In this document: positions 59,457 to 64,000 of the stretch, in pieces
Numbering within the stretch: position 1 is the stretch's first letter
Layout: each line of letters begins with the position of its first letter
NCBI GenBank assembly: GCA_016714985.1
Contig: JADKBS010000015.1
Coordinates: 62,001-126,000, forward strand
Source of the DNA: Saprospiraceae bacterium
Lineage (GTDB): Bacteria > Bacteroidota > Bacteroidia > Chitinophagales > Saprospiraceae
DNA length: 64,000 nucleotides
Direction of reading: 5' to 3'
The notes under the pieces: generated by a model
What the model saw: only the letters and a program-made list of their open reading frames with translations
Told to the model about the DNA's origin: nothing
The model's database searches: none
Position numbers and translations under genes: made by a program

Positions 59457-59542
59457 GTAACTGCTTAGGAGGAGGGTGTGGGAGTTTTTTTGGGAAAAAA
59501 TTTCAATTTTTCCCAAAAAAACTCCCCCTGCTAAGTATTTAC
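59457..59542. repeat. Large hairpin element with CCCCCTGCTAAGTATTTAC end
   Basis: The core GGGAGTTTTTTTGGGAAAAA (from about 59480) pairs with AATTTTTCCCAAAAAAACTCCC-type sequence to 59526 over about 22 bases with a 2-base loop. Outer ends GTAACTGCTTAGGAGG and CCCCCTGCTAAGTATTTAC are imperfect inverses. The right end matches 11865-11883 at 18 of 19 positions. Also serves as a terminator candidate for the beta-helix gene. Confidence 0.65.
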
Positions 59543-59657
59543 AAATGATAAATTATGAATTGCCAAAGCCTTGGCCAGCTGGCGATTACAAACTGAAGTG
59601 GGCTACTTTATTTTTTTGATTTCATGATACACCGAAAGAACACTATAAACAACCCAT

Positions 59658-59693
59658 AAAAAAACGCTGGCAGGGGACAAAAACCTGCCAGCG
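59658..59693 (-). terminator. Terminator of the decayed beta-helix copy
   Basis: CGCTGGCAGG (59665-59674) and CCTGCCAGCG (59684-59693); the A-run at 59658-59664 is a U-run on the minus strand. It still sits about 60 bases after the pseudogene stop codon. Confidence 0.75.
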
Positions 59694-59722
59694 TCCCCAA
59701 TCCTGAGGTGTCGGGACAACTT

Positions 59723-59753
59723 CCGCAATCCGCAAATCCGCAATCCGCAATCC
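59723..59753. repeat. Word array, unit AATCCGC
   Basis: Four copies of CCGCAATC/CCGCAAATC just after the stop codon of the pseudogene. Same family as 15380-15433 and 46912-46948. Confidence 0.75.
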
Positions 59754-59755
59754 TT

Positions 59756-60163
59756 TCACTCCACCACACAGCCCAGCACCGCCCAGCGCTCCCCGCCCTC
59801 ATCTATGCCGAATTTGTTATTGATATAAGGAGCACTCGATAAGTTGCGAAGCGACCGAACCACACGGCTTGTATTCAATACTTGCTCCTCCCCAAAAGCG
59901 GCTGCATAATTGTTTCCCAAACGGCAGTTCCTGATTTTGGGATAGGCACGGTGGTGTTGGTAGGAATATAAGTGCCATCAGCCATCCAAATTCTGTCACC
60001 ATGTACAGCACGCATCCCCCATGTCTGCGAAAGCATCCCCACAAACACTGCTGTCATTGTTTCCAACCGCATCAGCCTTTACGAAGTACCGAGTTTGCCC
60101 AAAGCGTAAAAATGGAAAAAATGAAACCGTTGCGAACAGCAACAAACGTGTAGTCTTAGTCAT
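59756..60163 (-). pseudogene. Decayed third copy of the beta-helix protein family
   Basis: The ATG at 60163 gives a signal-peptide-like start and RYFVKADAVGNNDSSVCGDA, then FADM, the family entry motif, but stops after 53 codons. In the next frame HGDRIWMADGTYIPTNTTVP appears (counterpart of GDTLWVAKGTYLPT in the protein at 1-608). Back in the first frame KIRNCRLGNNYAAAFGEEQV and onward runs to the TGA at 59756. So two frame changes and internal deletions separate the pieces. The remaining length (about 136 codons) is well under half of the intact paralogues. It keeps its own terminator. Confidence 0.7.
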
Positions 60164-60316
60164 GGGAATAATCATTTTAGGGTTATTGAATTGCCTTGAA
60201 GATTGGCAAAAAGCCTTGCCTCAATAGTTGCCCTTTAATGGTTGCAAGTTATAGCTCACGCCGTCAGGTTTTCCCGAAAAATCGGGAAACCCGTAGTAAA
60301 GATGAATAAATAATTT

Positions 60317-60441
60317 GTAACTGTTCAGGTTTAGAAGGTTTAGGAGGCACGTATTCATCCCAAAATCTAAGTTAAATAGCCTTGTAATTGCCATTCTAAA
60401 CCTTCTAAACTTCCTTAAACCCTTTAAACCTGAACAGTTAC
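60317..60441. repeat. Inverted word arrays, unit GTTTAGAAG, with 17-bp perfect ends
   Basis: Outer arms GTAACTGTTCAGGTTTA (60317-60333) and exact inverse (60425-60441). Inside them GAAGGTTTAGGAGG on the left and CTAAACCTTCTAAACTTCC on the right continue the pairing. Confidence 0.85.
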
Positions 60442-60526
60442 AATAATTTAAACAGATTGGGTTTGCAAATATTTGTAAATCAATACCTTGTAGATTCATT
60501 CCCGACAAGCCGGGACAGGCTGATCT

Positions 60527-60547
60527 TCATTATCATTCATCATTCAC
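60527..60547. repeat. Short word array, unit TTCATCA
   Basis: TCATTATCATTCATCATTCA, three imperfect copies; same word family as 38728-38760, next to the right boundary of element copy 2. Confidence 0.55.
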
Positions 60548-60661
60548 AAAGCGGCTCGCAGAATAATAGCAGCCAGAAATGGCGATAATTTCTTTCAGGT
60601 GCAGCATTTTTGTTGAATCGAGCGTTGAACAAAAAACACTTTACCTAAACCTTCCAATCTT

Positions 60662-61576
60662 ATGAAAATCAAGTTCCTCTTGTTAGCTATGCTGTCCGCT
60701 TTCCTTTTTGCTTTGCCAACTGCAAAATCACAAGTGACAAGCGACACCACACTTTTGCGCATCGAAACGAACGACGGAAACAGCTATATCGGCACCATCG
60801 TTTCCCAGGATGCAGACGCCGTCCAGTTCAAAACTGAATTGTTGGGAATCATCAACATCCAGAAAGCTGTTATTACCACAATGGAACCGATAAAGCAGTC
60901 GGAGATGCGGGGACAAACCTATTGGTACGAAAACGCTTACGCCACAACCCGCTATTTTTTCAACACCAATGGCTATAGCCTTCAAAAGGGGGAAGGGTAC
61001 TACCAGAACACTTGGGTCGCTGTAAATGGGGTGAATGTCGGGCTTACCAACAACCTAAGCATTGGTGTTGGCATGGTTCCCACCTTCCTTTTTGCACTGG
61101 GTGAATCCGTTGAAACACCTGTTTGGCTTACTCCCAAGCTTACGATCCCCATCAAAAAGGACAAGGTGAATTTGGGCATTGGAGCACTGCATGCATTTTT
61201 GGTAGGTGGTGGCGATAATAACAATGGATCTGCCGGCATCCTTTACGGTACGGCCACTTTTGGGCCTAAGAATCATAACATATCCATGGGACTAGGCTGG
61301 GGCTATGCCAGCGGAAACGGCATGAGCGACAGGCCCACTATTTCTATCAGCTATTTAAAGCGCAAAAGCCCTAAATGGGCATTTGTAACAGAGAATTACT
61401 ACATCGCCGTGGATGATGACGCTGTGGTAATCTTGTCGGCTGGAGCAAGGTATATCGGCAGAAAGCTTTCCATTGACTTTGGCGGATTTACCACTATAAT
61501 GACGGATAACCAAGATGTTATCCCAATACTCCCATGGCTGAGTTTGGCGGTACCTTTTAAGATAAAGTCAAAATAG
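60662..61576 (+). CDS. Exported protein, probable outer-membrane barrel, unknown function
   Basis: 304 residues. Signal peptide (LLLAMLSAFLFALPTAKSQ). About 30-85 form an Sm-like/beta segment (LLRIETNDGNSYIGTIVSQD, VQFKTELLGIINIQKAVIT), seen as an N-terminal module in many Bacteroidota proteins of this size. From about 95 to the end, alternating amphipathic strands with many Gly and aromatic residues (NNLSIGVGMVPTFLF, GTATFGPKNHNISMGLGWGY) suggest a barrel. Ends FKIKSK. A terminator follows 30 bases later. No defined function. Confidence 0.72.
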   Translation: MKIKFLLLAMLSAFLFALPTAKSQVTSDTTLLRIETNDGNSYIGTIVSQDADAVQFKTELLGIINIQKAVITTMEPIKQSEMRGQTYWYENAYATTRYFFNTNGYSLQKGEGYYQNTWVAVNGVNVGLTNNLSIGVGMVPTFLFALGESVETPVWLTPKLTIPIKKDKVNLGIGALHAFLVGGGDNNNGSAGILYGTATFGPKNHNISMGLGWGYASGNGMSDRPTISISYLKRKSPKWAFVTENYYIAVDDDAVVILSAGARYIGRKLSIDFGGFTTIMTDNQDVIPILPWLSLAVPFKIKSK

Positions 61577-61898
61577 GCATTTCAAACTTGCTGCGAAAGA
61601 ACAAGGGGGCTTGTCCGTGTCGAACGGGAAGCCCCTTTCCAATTTTAAATGTTAAGTTGGAATAGTTTTCAAAAAACACCTAAACCATTCCCTAACAGAA
61701 CCTCTAAAATCTTTGTTAAAAGCCTTTCCCCCACTTTGCATGAATGGGAAATCTCCTGCTTATTTGTCTCATCAATGCGGTGCGAATGATTTTTGATTCC
61801 GACGCATTTCACCAAACCATGTATTGCTTTCAGCCTCGGTTAATAGGGATTTCCAAATTATCCTGCTGAATTTCTCTCACAACTAAAATGCTATTTTT
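61577..61898. other. Intergenic region without a gene
   Basis: 322 bases. After the terminator at 61606-61638 there is only ordinary AT-rich sequence; promoter of 61899 not identified. Confidence 0.5.
61606..61638 (+). terminator. Terminator of the 60662 gene
   Basis: GGGGCTT (61606-61612) and AAGCCCC (61629-61635) followed by TTT. Confidence 0.65.
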
Positions 61899-62486
61899 AT
61901 GAAAACTAACGGCTTTGTTATCATTGCAACTTTGTTTTGTTTCGCATTTGGTTCCACTACCCTCAAGGCACAAGTGGACTTGACCGCCAACCCAGTCACC
62001 CTACTTTTTGGCGATATCAATGTTGGAATAGACGCAAAAATCAGCAATAATTTCAGCCTTGGCGCCACCGCTGGCTACGGAAAAGGCGACCTTTGGGGCC
62101 TAGTGGACAGCCGCCAATCGATACTTGGCACACTTACTGGGAAGTATTATTTTAGCCCTAAGCATGGTGCAGATGGTTTTTATGTGAATGGGTTTGGTCG
62201 GTACACCAACCGGAACTTACAAGCCAGCTACAAAAACGATCCTGAAAATGTTGGACGCAAGGGCGAATTCACACGCCAGCAAGTAGGCATCGGTTTTGGC
62301 TTGGGTTACAAGGCCATTTCCAACAAAGGCTTCGTTTTCGACATCGGTACTGGGATTGGGAGGTCGGTATTTAGCCACAACAGTACAAACTACGATGAAA
62401 ATGAATATAAAATACCGGAATTCTTTAGGACAATGGGGTATTTCCGGATTGGCCTTGGCTATCGCTTCGGAATGGACAAGGAATAA
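61899..62486 (+). CDS. DUF3575-like small outer-membrane barrel protein
   Basis: 195 residues. Signal peptide to about residue 25 (FGSTTLKAQ). The mature protein opens VDLTANPVTLLFGDINVGID, then FSLGATAGYG and LTGKYYFSPKHGADGFYVNG, and ends FRIGLGYRFGMDKE: eight amphipathic strands in the pattern of DUF3575 porin-like proteins. Outer membrane, function unknown. A strong terminator follows at 62515-62553. Confidence 0.78.
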   Translation: MKTNGFVIIATLFCFAFGSTTLKAQVDLTANPVTLLFGDINVGIDAKISNNFSLGATAGYGKGDLWGLVDSRQSILGTLTGKYYFSPKHGADGFYVNGFGRYTNRNLQASYKNDPENVGRKGEFTRQQVGIGFGLGYKAISNKGFVFDIGTGIGRSVFSHNSTNYDENEYKIPEFFRTMGYFRIGLGYRFGMDKE

Positions 62487-62514
62487 GGAACACATTTCAA
62501 CCAATAAAACCATT

Positions 62515-62553
62515 CGGCTTCCCCACTTTTTGTTCGGGGAAGCCGTTTTTTTT
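62515..62553 (+). terminator. Terminator of the 61899 gene
   Basis: Perfect CGGCTTCCCC (62515-62524) and GGGGAAGCCG (62536-62545), 11-base loop, eight Ts. Confidence 0.9.
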
Positions 62554-62700
62554 GCAAAAAATTTGGGTTATAGACTTATCTCACCTATCCCCTAAGCACA
62601 GACCCACCTATCTTTGCCCCCTCAAAAAAAAATCAGTGGCCCGACCCGGCTGGCAAGACCTAACCACAGCCCCGTGCCACTTCATATGTCTCATGTTTTT

Positions 62701-63771
62701 ATGAAAAAGCACAATTTCAGCGCAGGCCCAGCCATCCTTCCACAATCGGTCATGCAAGAAGCTGCACAGGCATGCATCGAGTTCAACGGCATGGGCATGT
62801 CCATCCTTGAAATATCCCACCGCAGCAAGCAGTACGATGCCGTGGTGGCCGAAGCGGAGAGCCTCGTTCGGGAAATCGGCGGCTTCGACGACCGCTTCGC
62901 CGTGCTCTTCCTCGGTGGGGGCGCCAGCACCCAGTTCGCCCTTGCCCCCATGAACCTGCTCAAGGACGGCGAAAAAGCCGGCTATGTGGACACTGGGGTT
63001 TGGGCCAACAAGGCCATCAAAGAGGCCAAGCTGTTTGGCAATGTGGAAGTGCTGGCCAGCAGCAAGGATAGCAATTACACCTTCATCCCCAAAGGCTACG
63101 ACATCCCGTCCGATGCTGCCTACCTCCACCTGACGAGCAACAACACCATCTATGGAACGCAGTTGCACGAATTCCCCAAGTCGCCGGTTCCAATTGTCTG
63201 CGACATGTCCAGCGATATGTTCAGCCGTCCCTTTGATGCAGAGCAGTTCGGCCTCATCTATGCAGGTGCGCAGAAGAACATCGGCCCTGCGGGCGTAACG
63301 GTCGTTATTGTCAGGAAAGACCTTCTCGGTCGAAGTGGCCGAAAGCTCCCCAGTATGTTCGATTACAGCATCCACTCCGATAACGGCTCGATGTACAACA
63401 CCCCGCCCGTGTTCCCACTCTACGTGACCATGCTCACGCTGCGTTGGCTCAAAGCGGAGGGTGGCCTTACGGCAATCCAAAAGCGGAATGAAGAGAAGGC
63501 TGCCATCCTGTACAACGAGATTGACACCAACCCACTGTTCAAGGGCACGGTGGCCGTGGAGGATCGTTCGCTAATGAACGTCTGCTTCCTGCCTACCAAC
63601 CCTGAGCACGAGGAGCCGTTCATGGCCGCTGCGAAAGCCGCTGGCATTGACGGTATTAAAGGTCATCGCTCGGTTGGTGGCTTTAGGGCCAGCATCTACA
63701 ACGCTATGCCGCAGTCCAGTGTGCAAGTTTTGGTGGATGTAATGCGGGAGTTTGCGATGCAAAACGGTTGA
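62701..63771 (+). CDS. serC: Phosphoserine aminotransferase
   Basis: 356 residues from the ATG at 62701; the open frame from 62614 adds 29 unconserved residues. It starts KHNFSAGPAILPQSVMQEAA, with EISHRSKQYDAV near 37, FLGGGASTQFALAPMNLL near 70, the SerC-type DMSSDMFSRPF near 176 and the PLP lysine in IYAGAQKNIGPAGVTVVIV (Lys near 196). It converts 3-phosphohydroxypyruvate to phosphoserine with glutamate as amino donor (serine, and pyridoxal phosphate, synthesis). Cytoplasmic. The usual partner serA is not in the window. Confidence 0.96.
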   Translation: MKKHNFSAGPAILPQSVMQEAAQACIEFNGMGMSILEISHRSKQYDAVVAEAESLVREIGGFDDRFAVLFLGGGASTQFALAPMNLLKDGEKAGYVDTGVWANKAIKEAKLFGNVEVLASSKDSNYTFIPKGYDIPSDAAYLHLTSNNTIYGTQLHEFPKSPVPIVCDMSSDMFSRPFDAEQFGLIYAGAQKNIGPAGVTVVIVRKDLLGRSGRKLPSMFDYSIHSDNGSMYNTPPVFPLYVTMLTLRWLKAEGGLTAIQKRNEEKAAILYNEIDTNPLFKGTVAVEDRSLMNVCFLPTNPEHEEPFMAAAKAAGIDGIKGHRSVGGFRASIYNAMPQSSVQVLVDVMREFAMQNG

Positions 63772-63773
63772 AA

Positions 63774-63900
63774 GAAGACTTTAGACGGGAGGCATTAGAT
63801 TGGAAATGGTTTCAACCAAAAAGCAAGTCGCAATGTTTCTTGACAGTTTGGAGTTCCGTGCATGGCTCGTAACTTCTAACTCAAAACTCATAACTAACTC
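63774..63900. repeat. Word fragments, units GACTTTAGA and AACTCATAACT
   Basis: 63774-63800 has GAAGACTTTAGA and GGCATTAGA (family of 51763-51843). 63867-63900 has CTCGTAACTTCTAACTCAAA-type words (family of 4668-4700), ending 3 bases before the ATG at 63904. Confidence 0.55.
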
Positions 63901-63903
63901 AAT

Positions 63904-64000
63904 ATGTATCCAATAGAACTTACAGCGCCCATGGCCGCTGAACTCAACAATATCGGCTTCCAGAGCCTAACATCCGCTGATGCGGTTGACCAAGTGCTCG
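63904..64000 (+). CDS. Bacilliredoxin (BrxA/YphP family), 5' part only
   Basis: Only 32 codons are in the window: MYPIELTAPMAAELNNIGFQ then SLTSADAVDQVL. The opening P(M)xxELxxIGFxxLxxxxxVD is the conserved start of the YphP/YqiW bacilliredoxins, which act on bacillithiol-type or general thiol disulfides. The active-site Cys motif lies outside. Call rests on N-terminal similarity alone. Confidence 0.7.
   Translation, partial: MYPIELTAPMAAELNNIGFQSLTSADAVDQVL

Larger units (their letters stand above)
60249..60565. repeat. Putative non-autonomous element, copy 2
   Basis: Left boundary TTATAGCTCACGCCG (60249-60263), identical to copy 1. Right boundary GCGGCTCGCAGAATA (60551-60565), one difference from copy 1. 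317 bases against 150 in copy 1, with an unrelated interior made of word arrays and small palindromes. Confidence 0.5.
60164..60661. other. Intergenic region occupied by an element copy
   Basis: 498 bases without a gene. Holds the second copy of the boundary-flanked element (60249-60565) with inner hairpins (GGTTTTCCCGA/TCGGGAAACCC near 60266-60290 and CCCGACAAGCCGGGA near 60501) and two word arrays. The promoter of 60662 must lie in the last ~100 bases; no exact TAnnTTTG is seen. Confidence 0.55.

Overview
The window comes from a Bacteroidota chromosome, most likely a Saprospiria-type (Saprospiraceae/Lewinellaceae-like) organism. The evidence is the large number of secreted proteins ending in type IX secretion system (T9SS) sorting domains (both the Por-type tail and the gliding-motility-associated C-terminal type), a PorP/SprF protein, SprB-like repeats, a propeller/Y_Y_Y sensor kinase with a LytTR regulator, promoters of the TAnnTTTG type, and no Shine-Dalgarno-like leaders. 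I see no rRNA, tRNA, CRISPR array, prophage or transposase gene.

Layout. 1-4.2 kb: a parallel beta-helix surface protein (cut by the window edge) and a 1175-residue T9SS substrate with dockerin- and cohesin-like modules, whose signal peptide is encoded by a pentanucleotide microsatellite. 4.7-25.3 kb: an exopolysaccharide locus (polyprenyl-phosphate sugar-phosphate transferase, two glycosyltransferases, Wza-like export lipoprotein, Wzc-like tyrosine autokinase, Wzx-like flippase, Wzy-like polymerase/ligase, and an aminoglycoside-phosphotransferase-fold kinase translationally coupled to it). It is interleaved with secreted surface proteins: an NHL/PKD type B substrate next to a PorP/SprF-TSP3-OmpA fusion, and a 1484-residue FG-GAP/UnbV protein. 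25.3-34.5 kb: a TonB-dependent receptor behind a DtxR-type palindrome, a sigma-54 activator, another type B T9SS protein, a P-loop kinase, a membrane protein and a PhnA-like protein. 34.7-45.9 kb: an envelope island with a beta-helix protein, lipocalin-like lipoprotein, bicupin, small lipoprotein, an astacin-type protease fused to a lectin propeller, and a hybrid sensor/LytTR regulator pair split by a Uma2 gene. 45.9-53 kb: largely housekeeping genes (PhnP-like hydrolase, EamA transporter, SUI1-like factor, prmC, rdgB, secG, CMP-sugar synthetase). 53.2-64 kb: a 1532-residue SprB-type adhesin with a cohesin-like domain, a second beta-helix protein and a decayed third copy, two probable outer-membrane proteins, serC and the start of a bacilliredoxin gene.

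The most unusual non-coding signal is in the intergenic DNA. At about twenty places the spacer is built from an 8-12 base word repeated with small variations, often with the inverse complement of the same word a short distance away. The word differs from locus to locus but belongs to a small recurring vocabulary, and in ten cases the array ends within about 14 bases of the next start codon or contains it. Two of these arrays sit between the same pair of 15-base boundary sequences (53066-53215 and 60249-60565), which suggests they are carried by a non-autonomous element. A GTAG-flanked inverted REP pair is also present.

All gene functions are read from protein sequence by eye; no database search was run.
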